A program made the translations under genes and the position numbers. Of a stretch of 64,000 nt of DNA, positions 40,629 through 49,767 are shown one piece after another. Location of the stretch: the NCBI GenBank assembly GCA_029862005.1, contig JAOTYD010000020.1:1-64000 (forward strand), read 5' to 3'. The notes under the pieces are model-generated. The model did not search any database. It worked only from the letters and a program-made list of their open reading frames with translations, and was not told the DNA's origin. Each line of letters begins with the position of its first letter. The stretch's first letter is position 1. This stretch comes from Gammaproteobacteria bacterium. Its GTDB lineage: Bacteria > Pseudomonadota > Gammaproteobacteria > GCA-001735895.

Positions 40629-41723
40629 CTAGTATGGCCGCGTGGACCGTGGTTTACCCTCGATCCTGCCAATCGGCGCACTCAGCCCCATTTCCGCCAA
40701 CGCCTTTTTGATCGGCATGTCGTTATAAGCGTTCGGGGGCGCGTCAGGTGATTTGAGCACCTTAAGCTGATGCAAAAAGGCGTAACCGTTGTTCATCAGC
40801 GTCAGGACATCGTCGTCGAAAATCATCTTCGCCTCGTAGGTCACCGGATCGCCGCCGATGGCCGCCGGATTTTCCTCGTAGATCGCAGACCAGATCGTGG
40901 CCTTGGGGTAACCGGTAAGCTCCTTGTAAAGAATTTCAACGGTCTCTTCCGGATTATTGATAATGAACTGCATGGCCTCGATTTCGGCCTTCATCCAGCC
41001 AATCGCGGCTTCCGGGTGTTTCTCGATGAAATCCTGGCGCATCAGCGTAAAGTCGGCGTCGGTCTCGCCCCAGGGCGCGCCGGTTGCAACGTACTTGGCG
41101 TGCCCCGCCTCGACCACGCGCCGCGCATGCGGTTCCCACATCGCCGCGCCGCCTTTGAGCTTGCCGGCTTCGAGGTTACTGGTAATGACCTCGATAGTCA
41201 TGCTCAGGCGATCGGAAGGCTTGAACGCACCCTTGCTGATGATCGAATCGACAAAGCGATTGGCGCAGGTGCCGCGATGCACCGCGAAGGGCTTGCCGGT
41301 CAGCCACTTGCCAGCTTCCTCGACGCTGGCAAAATCGGGCGCATCGGCCGGCACCACTACCTTATTGCAATTCTGACCATTGCTGAACATCGGCGTCGAC
41401 ACCAGGCGGATGTCCGCGATTTTACGCTTGGTGGTGGCGACCAGCGACGGCATGTCGCCCATGGTGCCGATCTGCATCTTGTCGGCCAGCAACGCGTTCA
41501 CCATCGGCGGACCGGTCAGGTGCGCTTCGAACTTTACCGTGCTGCCCTTAGGCAGGTATTTCTCATGCAGTTTCTTGTGCTTGATAATCACGCCGTTCCA
41601 GCCACCAGTCCAGTAGGGGTGGTAGCCGTAGGTGATATCGACCGCTTCGGCCGCAAACAACGAGCTGCTGAACAGGGTCAGCATCAGGTAGGCGACGAAA
41701 TTTGCGATTTTCGTGTTTCTCAT
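40629..41723 (-). CDS. NitT/TauT-type substrate-binding protein
   Basis: About 364 residues of the periplasmic NMT1/SsuA-like binding protein family. Signal peptide MRNTKIANFVAYLMLTLFSSSLFAA with cleavage near AEA; start at 41723 with GAGGAG six bases before. The fold is visible in TYGYHPYWTGGWNGVIIKHKKL, LTGPPMVNALLADKMQIGTMGDMP, and MWEPHARRVVEAG. The bound ligand could be a sulfonate, nitrate, taurine, aromatic or a thiamine-precursor-like molecule; the protein alone does not decide it. It is the last gene of a five-gene minus-strand operon with two permeases and two ATPases. Confidence 0.85.
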   Translation of the reverse strand: MRNTKIANFVAYLMLTLFSSSLFAAEAVDITYGYHPYWTGGWNGVIIKHKKLHEKYLPKGSTVKFEAHLTGPPMVNALLADKMQIGTMGDMPSLVATTKRKIADIRLVSTPMFSNGQNCNKVVVPADAPDFASVEEAGKWLTGKPFAVHRGTCANRFVDSIISKGAFKPSDRLSMTIEVITSNLEAGKLKGGAAMWEPHARRVVEAGHAKYVATGAPWGETDADFTLMRQDFIEKHPEAAIGWMKAEIEAMQFIINNPEETVEILYKELTGYPKATIWSAIYEENPAAIGGDPVTYEAKMIFDDDVLTLMNNGYAFLHQLKVLKSPDAPPNAYNDMPIKKALAEMGLSAPIGRIEGKPRSTRPY

Positions 41724-41785
41724 TTTGAACTCCTCATGTTTCACGTTAGTTGGTGGTTGTTTCGTTGGATAGCTTGTCCCTCCCG

Positions 41786-42598
41786 TTACATTAGTTCTTC
41801 GGCACCTGCGTACAGGTGGTTCATCGCGATCTGTTTCAGGTCCAGGTATTGTTCGGTGACGGTTACCTCGAAACTGCGGGGCCGCGGCAGATCGATTTCG
41901 ATCACCTGGTCGATATTATCAGGCGCCTCGGTCATGACGTACAGGCGGTCGGCCAGGAACAGGGCCTCCTCCAGTTCGGATGTTATAAACAGCGTGGTCA
42001 ACTGGGTATCCTCGTACAATTGCAGATAGTACTCCTGCAACAGTTCCCGCGTCATCACGTCGAGGCCGCGAAATGGCTCGTCCAGGATCATGATATCGGG
42101 GCTATTGATCAACGCCTGCGCGATTTCGGCACGTCGTTTCATGCCGCCCGACAACTGGGCGGGGTACTTGTCTTTGAAATCGATCAGGCCGAAGCGCTCG
42201 AGCAATTCATCGGCCTTTTCCCTGGCTTCCGATCGGGGCAGAGCATTGCGCGCCAGCGGGCCGAAGATGACATTATCGGTCACCGTCATCCAGGGCCACA
42301 GCGCGGTCTCCTGGAAAACCATGATGCGATCGGGACCCGGCTCGGTTACCTCGCGACCGTCGATCTCGATCGAACCCCGGTCGGGATTCAGGTAGCCGGC
42401 GACCATGTATGCAAGCGTGGACTTGCCGCAACCCGATTTCCCCATCACGACATTGAGCAAACCAGGCTCGAATTCGACCGAGCAATTCTCGATGACGCTG
42501 ATCGCATTACCCTCCTTGTCGGTAAATCCACGCGCCAGGTCGCGGATCTTGATGTGCCCCCTGAGCGTTTCGCCGATATCGTTATTGACGTCATTCAC
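41786..42598 (-). CDS. ABC transporter ATPase 1
   Basis: A 270-residue ATP-binding subunit of the NitT/TauT type. Walker A GKSGCGKST, Q-loop FQETALWPW, signature LSGGMKRRAEIAQ, Walker B IMILDEPFRGLD and the switch region (ITSELEEALFLAD; the usual H is replaced by S/E) are present. It sits between the binding protein and the first permease. ITSEL instead of ITHDL means the switch His is missing, which would slow hydrolysis or be compensated by the partner ATPase; both ATPases probably form a heterodimer. Confidence 0.9.
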   Translation of the reverse strand: MNDVNNDIGETLRGHIKIRDLARGFTDKEGNAISVIENCSVEFEPGLLNVVMGKSGCGKSTLAYMVAGYLNPDRGSIEIDGREVTEPGPDRIMVFQETALWPWMTVTDNVIFGPLARNALPRSEAREKADELLERFGLIDFKDKYPAQLSGGMKRRAEIAQALINSPDIMILDEPFRGLDVMTRELLQEYYLQLYEDTQLTTLFITSELEEALFLADRLYVMTEAPDNIDQVIEIDLPRPRSFEVTVTEQYLDLKQIAMNHLYAGAEELM

Positions 42599-42603
42599 TG
42601 CGA

Positions 42604-43398
42604 CTACCGCCTTTCCCGCCAGGGCATCATGCGCGACTCGACCCAGTCGACCGCGATCGACGACAGGTACCCCGCCAGGCCGATACTGATCATGCCGATC
42701 AGCACGACTTCTGGCGTCGAGCTAACGTAACCCTCCCAGGTCATACGACCGAGCCCGCTATCGCTGGCGATCATTTCCGCGGCAATGACCACGTTCCAGG
42801 TAATCGCAATACCGAGCGTCATGCCGACCGCAATCGACGGGATCACCGATGGCAGCATGATACGTCTGAAAATCGTCATGCGGGTTGCGCCGAGCGAACG
42901 CGCCAGCCACAGGTGTTCCTTCTGGATACTGCCGACGCCCTCGAAGACGTTGATGACGATCACGAAAAATGCGCCGATAAACGTGATGAACACGATACTC
43001 GATTCATTGGTGGGCCAGAACAGGATCGAGACCGGTACCCAGGCCAGCGGCGGAATCGGCCTTAACAGCTCGAACACCGGGAAAAACATGTCGCGGAATT
43101 TCGGGCTGGTGCCAAATAGCAGGCCCAGCGGAATGCCCATGATCTGGGCGATGATGAAGCCGTAGAGCACGCGCTCGAAACTGACTACCCAGGAGCCCCA
43201 GTAGTCCGGACTGGCCATGTATTCGGTAAAAAAAGTACCCAGCGTCTGGATCGGCGTCGGCAACTCGGCGAAACCGGCAAGCTTCAGCACCACCGCCGCG
43301 TGCCAGAGCACGAAAAAAATTATCACCGAAACGGCGCCGCGCCACCTGACCTGCCGCCATCGCGAAGGTTTGCCGGGCATGGTTACCGCCTGTCCCAT
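42604..43398 (-). CDS. ABC transporter permease 1
   Basis: A 264-residue membrane protein of the BPD_transp_1 (NitT/TauT) type with about six helices. The EAA-loop reads EHLWLARSLGATRMTIFRRIMLPSVIPSI, and LRPIPPLAWVPVSILFWPTNES is the conserved TM4-5 stretch. It overlaps the upstream ATPase by one base. The second permease has a nearly parallel sequence, so the transporter core is likely a heterodimer. Confidence 0.9.
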   Translation of the reverse strand: MGQAVTMPGKPSRWRQVRWRGAVSVIIFFVLWHAAVVLKLAGFAELPTPIQTLGTFFTEYMASPDYWGSWVVSFERVLYGFIIAQIMGIPLGLLFGTSPKFRDMFFPVFELLRPIPPLAWVPVSILFWPTNESSIVFITFIGAFFVIVINVFEGVGSIQKEHLWLARSLGATRMTIFRRIMLPSVIPSIAVGMTLGIAITWNVVIAAEMIASDSGLGRMTWEGYVSSTPEVVLIGMISIGLAGYLSSIAVDWVESRMMPWRERR

Positions 43399-44273
43399 CA
43401 GGCCAGCTCCCGCTCGCCGCGCTCGAAGGCTTTTTTCGCCTCTTCGTGCACCGCGTTCACCGCCTGCTGTTTCAATTCCAGGAAACGATGGCTGGTCAGG
43501 GTTTCGCGGGTTCGCGGGCGCGGCAAATCGACATCGAGCCTGAGCTTGATCGTACCCGGGCGCGTGGTCATCACCACCACGGTATCGGCCAGGAAAATAG
43601 CCTCGTCGAGATCATGCGTGATGAAAAAAACGGTCTTGTGATACTGGTCGTAAATATCCAGCAAATGCCGGTGCATGGTGGTTTTGGAAACCGTATCCAT
43701 GGCGCGAAAAGGCTCGTCGAGCAGCAGGATTCTCGGATTATTGATCAGCGCGCGCAGGATCTCGACCCTGCGCTGCATGCCGGAGGAGAGCTGCCCGGGG
43801 TAGGAATGCGCGATGCGATCGAGATTGCCCGTTTTCGCCAGCAGCTCCATGCCCATTTCGTTGGCCTCGGGTTCCGTCATGCGATTCTGCACCAACAGCC
43901 CGTATACCACGTTCTGCAGCACCGTCTTCCACGGGAACAGCGCGCCGTTCTGAAATACGACCACGCGATCGGGGCCGGGTCTCGGCGGGTGATCGACGGT
44001 TGCCAGGGGCTCGTCGTCGAGCAGCACCTGGCCGCCGGTCAGATTATCGAAACCGGCGAGAATATTCAGCAGGGTACTCTTGCCGCAACCCGACGGCCCG
44101 ACCACGGCGATAAAATCGCCCGCCGGTATTTCGAGAGTGCAGTCCTGCAGCGCTTCCACGTGCACACCGTGCGGATCGTAAATTTTATTGACCTGCTGCA
44201 CCGACAGGTGGCCGAGACTCGAATCGGCGTCGGGCTCGAAAACTTGCGAAGTAACGGTCATGGTATCCGGCAT
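43398..44273 (-). CDS. ABC transporter ATPase 2
   Basis: A 291-residue ATP-binding subunit. GPSGCGKST (Walker A), LSSGMQRRVEILRAL (signature, with LSSGM instead of LSGGQ), ILLLDEPFRAMD (Walker B) and FITHDLDEAIFLAD (switch His present). The N-terminal extension of about 25 residues precedes the domain. ATPase 1 has lost the switch His and ATPase 2 keeps it, so the pair may be asymmetric. The ATPase gene starts seven bases after the permease 2 stop. Confidence 0.9.
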   Translation of the reverse strand: MPDTMTVTSQVFEPDADSSLGHLSVQQVNKIYDPHGVHVEALQDCTLEIPAGDFIAVVGPSGCGKSTLLNILAGFDNLTGGQVLLDDEPLATVDHPPRPGPDRVVVFQNGALFPWKTVLQNVVYGLLVQNRMTEPEANEMGMELLAKTGNLDRIAHSYPGQLSSGMQRRVEILRALINNPRILLLDEPFRAMDTVSKTTMHRHLLDIYDQYHKTVFFITHDLDEAIFLADTVVVMTTRPGTIKLRLDVDLPRPRTRETLTSHRFLELKQQAVNAVHEEAKKAFERGERELA

Positions 44274-44280
44274 GCCTCGC

Positions 44281-45090
44281 TCAATTCGCGGCCAGCCCGA
44301 TCGATTGTTCGCGCCAGCGCATCAATCGATTGCCGACGACACGGATGATCGCGCTGCTGGCGTAACCGACGATGCCGAGCGTAACCATCATGATGACGAT
44401 GGTCGGATACTGAACCAGGTTATAGGATTCGAGGATCATGAAACCGAGGCCATACTGCGCGGCGATCATTTCCCCGGCGACAAGTGAAAACCAGGCGGCA
44501 CCCATCGCAATCTGCAGACCGGTGAAGATCGACGGCAGCGCGCCAGGGATGATGATGTCGCGCAGAATATCGCCGGGTTTGGCGCCGAGGCATTCGGCGG
44601 CGCGAAAATAATCGCTGTCTATCGAACGAACCCCGAGCAGCGTGTTCATGGTAGTGGCGAAAAACGCCACCAGGAAAGTGACGAAGATGACCGCGGGCTC
44701 GCTACCCGGAAAGATCAGAATCGCCACCGGCACCCAGGCCAGCGGCGGGATTGGCCGCAGGATGCTGAGCAGCGCCGAGGCATACTCGTTCACCTTGACG
44801 CGCCAGCCCATCATAATCCCCAGCGGTACGCCGAGGATCACCGCCAGAAAAAACGAGGCGGTGGCGCGGTAGGTGCTGTACCAGATGTGCAGGTAGTAAT
44901 CCACGGTGAACACCGACAAGCCGTAATCGGGATCGGGATTGAACCATTCTATGACCACGGTCAGCGGGTCGGGCAGGCGCTGAAAGGACGAGATCGGCAG
45001 CCATTTAACCGAGGCATACCAGGCGAATATGGCTACCAAGTAACCCAGCCACATCAATCCGAAACGCTGTTGAAGCAATTTGTGTCGCAT
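44281..45090 (-). CDS. ABC transporter permease 2
   Basis: A 269-residue permease of the same family with about six helices. The start at 45090 follows GAGGAGGCC and gives the normal opening MRHKLLQQRFGLMWLGYLVAIFAWY; the longer frame to 45414 runs through palindromic repeats and is not coding. The EAA loop is DYFRAAECLGAKPGDILRDIIIPGALPSI. It is the first gene of the operon; the promoter must lie in the 45.1-45.3 kb gap, which also holds a type A element. Confidence 0.9.
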   Translation of the reverse strand: MRHKLLQQRFGLMWLGYLVAIFAWYASVKWLPISSFQRLPDPLTVVIEWFNPDPDYGLSVFTVDYYLHIWYSTYRATASFFLAVILGVPLGIMMGWRVKVNEYASALLSILRPIPPLAWVPVAILIFPGSEPAVIFVTFLVAFFATTMNTLLGVRSIDSDYFRAAECLGAKPGDILRDIIIPGALPSIFTGLQIAMGAAWFSLVAGEMIAAQYGLGFMILESYNLVQYPTIVIMMVTLGIVGYASSAIIRVVGNRLMRWREQSIGLAAN

Positions 45091-45262
45091 GGCCTCCTCA
45101 AACAGGGCTGCACCCTGCGTGTTATTATATTTATGTAATGTAAGGCAGACGAATAATGCATCCTGCAAATTATCGTTATTCGGCAAAAGCCTAGCAGGAA
45201 ATCGATGTATCTTACAAGCCGGCAAGAGCCTGTCACCAAAACCCCGGGACCCAAATCCCCTT

Positions 45263-45317
45263 CTACCTATTAGGTATACTGTCCCCGGAGTTGCGGAATT
45301 GCGTGTCCCCGGAATTG
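45263..45317. repeat. type A right arm followed by a second partial copy
   Basis: CTATTAGGTATACTGTCCCCGG then GTGTCCCCGGAATTGATG: one full right arm and one shortened repeat of its end. Confidence 0.65.
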
Positions 45318-45368
45318 ATGCGGTATTTACGACTCGTTCCGGCCCGGTGCAGCCGCGGGCAGGCTTCG

Positions 45369-45875
45369 TTACCTGAGCGCCCTGACCGGCGCCAGCAAAG
45401 CCGGATCGTCCCATTCACGGCTGCCAATCGCCTGGTAGACGATCCGGCCAGTGGGATCGACGACGAAGGTGGTCGGCAGGCCGCGCACCGGCCACTTCCT
45501 GGTAACCGAGGAGTCGCTGTCCATGAGCAACGGGAAATCGACCGGGTAGTCAGCAGTGAACTGGAAAATCGTATCCTCGTCCTCGCCGACATTGATGCCG
45601 ATCATGAGAATGCCTTCCTGACGAAGCTGTTCCCAGGCGCGCTGCATCGACGGCATTTCCTCGCGGCACGGCGGACACCAGGTTGCCCAGAAATTGACGA
45701 TGACGACACGACCGCGGTAATCCGACAGGCGGTAAACATTGCCGTCCACATCGAGCAGGCTGAAGTCCGGCGCCAGCGGCGCCTCTGCAAGCCGCGTGAG
45801 GCCGGTGCCGGCCTGCTGCGCGGCCGACGACAGCGAGGACAGCAACAGGACGGCGGCGAGAAGGTATCCACGCAT
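45369..45875 (-). CDS. TlpA-like periplasmic thioredoxin
   Basis: A 168-residue thioredoxin-fold protein of the TlpA/ResA type. Signal peptide GYLLAAVLLLSSLSSAAQ, then the thioredoxin domain with the redox motif WATWCPPCREEMPSM and the cis-proline segment VRGLPTTFVVDPTGRI. It would reduce disulfides in the periplasm, for example for cytochrome c maturation or copper-site assembly. AGGTGA precedes the ATG at 45875. It starts two bases after the stop of the next gene, so both are one operon. Confidence 0.9.
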   Translation of the reverse strand: MRGYLLAAVLLLSSLSSAAQQAGTGLTRLAEAPLAPDFSLLDVDGNVYRLSDYRGRVVIVNFWATWCPPCREEMPSMQRAWEQLRQEGILMIGINVGEDEDTIFQFTADYPVDFPLLMDSDSSVTRKWPVRGLPTTFVVDPTGRIVYQAIGSREWDDPALLAPVRALR

Positions 45876-45877
45876 GC

Positions 45878-46462
45878 TCAGTTCACCTCGCGGTCCGGCG
45901 GGCAAACGATGCCATCGATGGTTCGAGTCAGCTTTTCGCCGCCGAGGCGCAAAACCATCTCGAGATCGAAAGTCGAGCCAGACGGCAGACCGAAACCGGT
46001 CATACCCCAGTTATAATCACCCGGCTCGAAACGTTGGCTAGTAGGTAGCAGCGACCAGCGCAGCGCGATACGCGCGGCCTGACTCGCCTCACCTTCCTGC
46101 CAGACAGCATCCCAACGCTCTCGAGTCATCAGTTTTCCACTGGCGCCCCGGTGCAGTATACGCCAGTCGTCCAGCCTGTAGCTCAACGGCTGCTCGCTTT
46201 CGTTACGAAAGATGGTCTGAAAGATGCAGGCATTGGCGATGCGCTCGGCAGCGGCACCGGAAAATCCCCGCGCCTGGAAAAATGCCCGAGTCTGGTCCGG
46301 CAGCCTTTGCACCAACTGCAACGACACGCCCGCCTCGCGCCATTCCCACGAACGCAGGCCGGTCTCCGTATCCACGCCGCGCTCGACCACCGCCGCTGAC
46401 ATGCCGAAAAGGAACGGGATCGCCCACAACAGCGTCGTTACCGGCTTCACGCAGATACCCAC
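45878..46462 (-). CDS. 194-residue exported orphan next to TlpA
   Basis: A probably exported protein with a hydrophobic N-terminus (TTLLWAIPFLFGMSAAVV). Segments such as LRSWEWREAGVSLQLVQRLPDQTRAFFQARGFSG and CIFQTIFRNESEQPLSYRLDDWRI are beta-rich, and three cysteines are present (Cys4, one in NACIFQ and one in IVCPPD). The last could be substrates of the TlpA protein encoded immediately downstream. No family recognised. It is tightly coupled with tlpA. Confidence 0.65.
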   Translation of the reverse strand: MGICVKPVTTLLWAIPFLFGMSAAVVERGVDTETGLRSWEWREAGVSLQLVQRLPDQTRAFFQARGFSGAAAERIANACIFQTIFRNESEQPLSYRLDDWRILHRGASGKLMTRERWDAVWQEGEASQAARIALRWSLLPTSQRFEPGDYNWGMTGFGLPSGSTFDLEMVLRLGGEKLTRTIDGIVCPPDREVN

Positions 46463-46573
46463 GCTAGTTACCTCGCTCGATCACGAGCATCATCAAATCG
46501 AATCTCTCGGTTAGATCTTTGCCGCTTTACCTTAACCGCAGCGCCTTCGTATATCCAGCTTTCGCAAGTTGTT

Positions 46574-46631
46574 CGGAGTCAGGCCTTACCTATCAATAGT
46601 ATTTATATTAAAAATGTAAGGCTTGATCCCA
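46574..46631. repeat. type E palindromic element
   Basis: GAGTCAGGCCTTACCTATCA and AATGTAAGGCTTGATCCC; arms share TAAGGC(C/T)TGA with 48488-48579. Confidence 0.65.
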
Positions 46632-46664
46632 TAGCCTTCGGGTCGGATCGATCTACCGGCCTCG

Positions 46665-48374
46665 TCAGAGATCGAGCCGACGGACCGCCTCGGCTACCTG
46701 CGCGGACTCGAACACTGGCGTCGAGCAGACGCTGGCGCTACAGGCAAAGGCCGCGGCGCGATCGAGCGATGGATAGGTGACGTTGTCGTGCGGTAACGGG
46801 CCCTCGCGCTTGTCCCACCATTCAACCCGCTTGTATACCGTCGGGTAAGCTAGCGCGGAGCGGAACAATTCAGCCGCGGCGGGATCATCCTTGGCGCCGA
46901 CTACGGTGATGTGGGTGGGTTCACGAGCCAGTTCGAATTCGGCCTGCAGCACACCGGGCAGGAACCAGTAGGCGTCAAGCACGTGATCGGAGGTCAGATA
47001 ACCCATGCTGCTGCGCGCGATTTCGCGGTAACGTTGGTCGCCGCTGTAGTAATGCAGCAGATTGAAAAAGCGCGTCGCACGCACGTTTTCATCCTTATGC
47101 TTAACGGCCTTGGCGAGAAACCGCTGCGCCGGTCTGGCCGCGGCCAGAAAACCGCCGGTGTCGTCGTCGATGAAATTGGCGGCAATGAAATCGCCGGTCT
47201 CGATCGCTCGTTGCAGCCACTCTCGCTGAGCAGTCGATCGATAGAGCGCGAGCAGGGCCTGCGCCATGGCCAGCGAATCGACCAGGTAAGGCCCACCCGA
47301 ATCGACATCGTCGTGACGGAATCCACCGCTATCGAGGCGGCGATTAGCGAGCACCCAGCGCGCCTGCTGTTCGGCGAGCCTGAGCGCATGTGCATCGCCG
47401 CTGAAGTCGTGGAGCTGTGCCAGCGCCCGAATGGCTTGCCCGTTTTCGCGCGCATAGCGGCGACGATCAACTCCCGGCTCGAAATTATGCGATCCGGTGC
47501 TGGTGTAAAAGCCGCCGTCGGATGCGCGCATGGTGTCATCGAGAAACCCGACGATGCGCTGCGCGGCGTCGAGATGGCGTTGTTCCCCCCACAACGCATA
47601 GGCCAGGGAAAAGGTCTCTAGCCCGGCTTCCTGCGCGAACATTGGAAACTCCGGCAACGCGCGATCCCAGTCCATTGACAGGCTAATCTGCGACATACCC
47701 CCGTTGTCCGCATCGATCATGCCTATCAGGCCATCGACGGTTTGCCGGGCCCGAGTTTCGTCGAATTCGCCGCGTGCACTCTGTTCCAGCGCATAGACGT
47801 AGGTAGGGCCGTGGGTGAACTTGCTGTTGCGCCCCCAGCCACCATTTTCCTCGTCGTACATTTTGTTCATGAAATCGACGATGACCTTGCGCTGCGCATC
47901 GGTCAGGGACGTGATCTGCGAGGCCGCGCGCTCGGGGCCCCCGATACGTCCGTAGTCTACCGGGCTCGGGTCTTCGATGGTCGCCTGCAGGATCGGAATG
48001 AAAAAATTCGGTGAATAAAAACCCTTGAGCTTGACGATTTCGGTGCCGTCGGCGGCAAAGATGATCGTCGCCGGCCATCCCCAGCGCTCGTAGCGTTGCG
48101 AGATATCGGGTCGGCTGTCCTGGTCGACGTAAACCGGGATGAACTTGTCCGCGAGAATGGCGCGCACCGACGGATCGTCATAGGTAATCGTATTCATCTG
48201 GTGGCAGGGATGACACCACCAGGCTTGCAGGCTCAAGAGGACGAATTTGTTCTCTTTGGCCGCGCGTTCGAATACCGCGTCGCCCCAGGGTTGCCACGGA
48301 AAATCGGATTTCACCGGCGCGGCCTGCACGCCGACAACATAACACCAGGCAAGCACGAACAGTAAATGTTTCAT
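46665..48374 (-). CDS. secreted DUF255 thioredoxin-domain protein (YyaL-like)
   Basis: A 569-residue protein with a signal peptide (FVLAWCYVVGVQAAP). The N-terminal thioredoxin-like DUF255 domain has the motif LLSLQAWWCHPCHQMNTITY. It continues with a long alpha/alpha six-hairpin region (NGGWGRNSKFTHGPTYVYAL, FALASLA-like repeats with GGFYTSTGSHNFEPG), as in YyaL/SPATA20-type proteins. Most members are cytoplasmic; here the signal peptide puts it in the periplasm. Two short conserved cysteine sites (FACSASVCST) sit near the end. It may share a redox role with the TlpA protein 800 bases downstream. Confidence 0.85.
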   Translation of the reverse strand: MKHLLFVLAWCYVVGVQAAPVKSDFPWQPWGDAVFERAAKENKFVLLSLQAWWCHPCHQMNTITYDDPSVRAILADKFIPVYVDQDSRPDISQRYERWGWPATIIFAADGTEIVKLKGFYSPNFFIPILQATIEDPSPVDYGRIGGPERAASQITSLTDAQRKVIVDFMNKMYDEENGGWGRNSKFTHGPTYVYALEQSARGEFDETRARQTVDGLIGMIDADNGGMSQISLSMDWDRALPEFPMFAQEAGLETFSLAYALWGEQRHLDAAQRIVGFLDDTMRASDGGFYTSTGSHNFEPGVDRRRYARENGQAIRALAQLHDFSGDAHALRLAEQQARWVLANRRLDSGGFRHDDVDSGGPYLVDSLAMAQALLALYRSTAQREWLQRAIETGDFIAANFIDDDTGGFLAAARPAQRFLAKAVKHKDENVRATRFFNLLHYYSGDQRYREIARSSMGYLTSDHVLDAYWFLPGVLQAEFELAREPTHITVVGAKDDPAAAELFRSALAYPTVYKRVEWWDKREGPLPHDNVTYPSLDRAAAFACSASVCSTPVFESAQVAEAVRRLDL

Positions 48375-48487
48375 TGGCGGCCCTCCCCCGTAATTCTAGA
48401 TTAGGACCATGCGGGCGTTGCTTAGTTCGCCTGGCTTCCTCCAAATACCCATCCGGATCAGCCGAAATTCTCGCACAGCAACACCCA

Positions 48488-48579
48488 GGGATCAGGCCTT
48501 ACAATCGACAACAGGGCTTGAAATGAGCCTGGTTCAACAAAGCGCTCCTGATTCGTGTGGAATGTAAGGCCAGACCCCA
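48488..48579. repeat. type E palindromic element (intact)
   Basis: GGGATCAGGCCTTACAATCG and GAATGTAAGGCCAGACCCC, separated by about 50 bases. Confidence 0.75.
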
Positions 48580-48600
48580 AAGTTCATTCCTGTTTGACGC

Positions 48601-49605
48601 CTATTTCTGTAGATAACCGATCAGCCTGTTTTCGATAAAATCGAAAAACCTGAAGCGGCTGGCCCTGCTGTCGGCAACATTCTGCTCGCTGCGAGAGGCG
48701 ATCGCGATCACCGTCTTCAACGCCGGAATCATCAATAGGTATTGACCGCCATTACCCCAGGCAAATTGCACGGTGTGGCCATTCAGCTCCTGTTGCCACC
48801 AGCCATAGCCGTAATCATAGGGATTGAAGTGACTGCGGGTGTAAATCTGCATCGACTCGGCAATCCAGGCCCGCGGTACGATCTGTTTGCGGTCGTAAAC
48901 GCCCATGTTCATCACCATTGTGCCAATCCTGAGCAACGCCGAGGGCGACAGCGCCATGTTATTACCGCCGAAGTAGTAACCCTGGGGGTCCCGGTCCCAG
49001 CCACCGAGCCCGATGTCGAGAGGTTTGAACAGGTATCGTTCGGCAAACGCGCGCGTGCTCATCCCGGTGGCCCGGGTCAATATTACCGACAGTAAATGCG
49101 AGGAACCGGTACTGTAGATCATCTCCCCGCCCGGCCGTTCGACCAGCGGCCGATCGAGAGCAAACTCGATCCAGTTATCGCTCACGACCCAACGCCCGTA
49201 GTTGGCGCGGCTGGTCGATGCCAGCCCCGCGCGCATCGTCAGCAAATCCTGGATGGTGATAGATTCTTTTTCCGGATCGGGCCGGCGTTTGAAATAGTCC
49301 GGAAAAAATTCGCCGATGGGTTGCTGCACTCCCGACAGGTTCCCCTGCTCGATCGCGATACCAACCAGCAGCGAAATAATACTTTTACCCACGGACTTGA
49401 CGTTGGTCGTACGATCGGCCCTCATACCCATGCGATGCGCCTCGATCAGGAGCTCCCCGTCGCGCTGCAGCATAAAACTTTTAATCGGGCCGGTGCGCAG
49501 GGCCTCTTCGACGATTGCAGCGGTCTCCGCCTTCGAATGAGCGTATACGCCCGCGAACGTCGGAATTACAAAAAAACCAGCCAGTAACAAAAATCTGTAG
49601 AGCAT
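48601..49605 (-). CDS. beta-lactamase-family serine hydrolase
   Basis: A 334-residue class C beta-lactamase-like serine hydrolase with a signal peptide (MLYRFLLLAGFFVIPTFAG). The S-x-x-K motif is SVGKS (NVKSVGKSIISLLVG), the tyrosine motif is YSTGS (MIYSTGSSHLLS), and the third triad element is in the HTVQFAWGNGGQY region, where KTG is replaced by a W-G-N-G type. Such proteins cleave esters or peptides more often than beta-lactams. It is exported to the periplasm and stands alone before the nuclease gene, which is divergent. Confidence 0.85.
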   Translation of the reverse strand: MLYRFLLLAGFFVIPTFAGVYAHSKAETAAIVEEALRTGPIKSFMLQRDGELLIEAHRMGMRADRTTNVKSVGKSIISLLVGIAIEQGNLSGVQQPIGEFFPDYFKRRPDPEKESITIQDLLTMRAGLASTSRANYGRWVVSDNWIEFALDRPLVERPGGEMIYSTGSSHLLSVILTRATGMSTRAFAERYLFKPLDIGLGGWDRDPQGYYFGGNNMALSPSALLRIGTMVMNMGVYDRKQIVPRAWIAESMQIYTRSHFNPYDYGYGWWQQELNGHTVQFAWGNGGQYLLMIPALKTVIAIASRSEQNVADSRASRFRFFDFIENRLIGYLQK

Positions 49606-49649
49606 CAGGAAGATATGCGGTTTGCCCTTTTTCGAGGCCTGGATCGAGG

Positions 49650-49730
49650 AATTCGGGGGACAGTATACTTATTTCGTACTTGCCCAGGCATTTGAACTTG
49701 AGCGAATTAAGTATACTGTCGCCGTATTTC
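49650..49730. repeat. type A palindromic element
   Basis: CGGGGGACAGTATACTTATT and AATTAAGTATACTGTCGCCG, with a 36-base loop. Confidence 0.8.
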
Positions 49731-49767
49731 GAGCTGCCAATTGCCGCCTATCCCTGAACCTCCAAAC

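Noticed and set aside
45091-45414. 108-codon N-terminal extension of ABC permease 2
   Set aside because: It runs through type A repeats, while GAGGAGGCC precedes the internal ATG at 45090.
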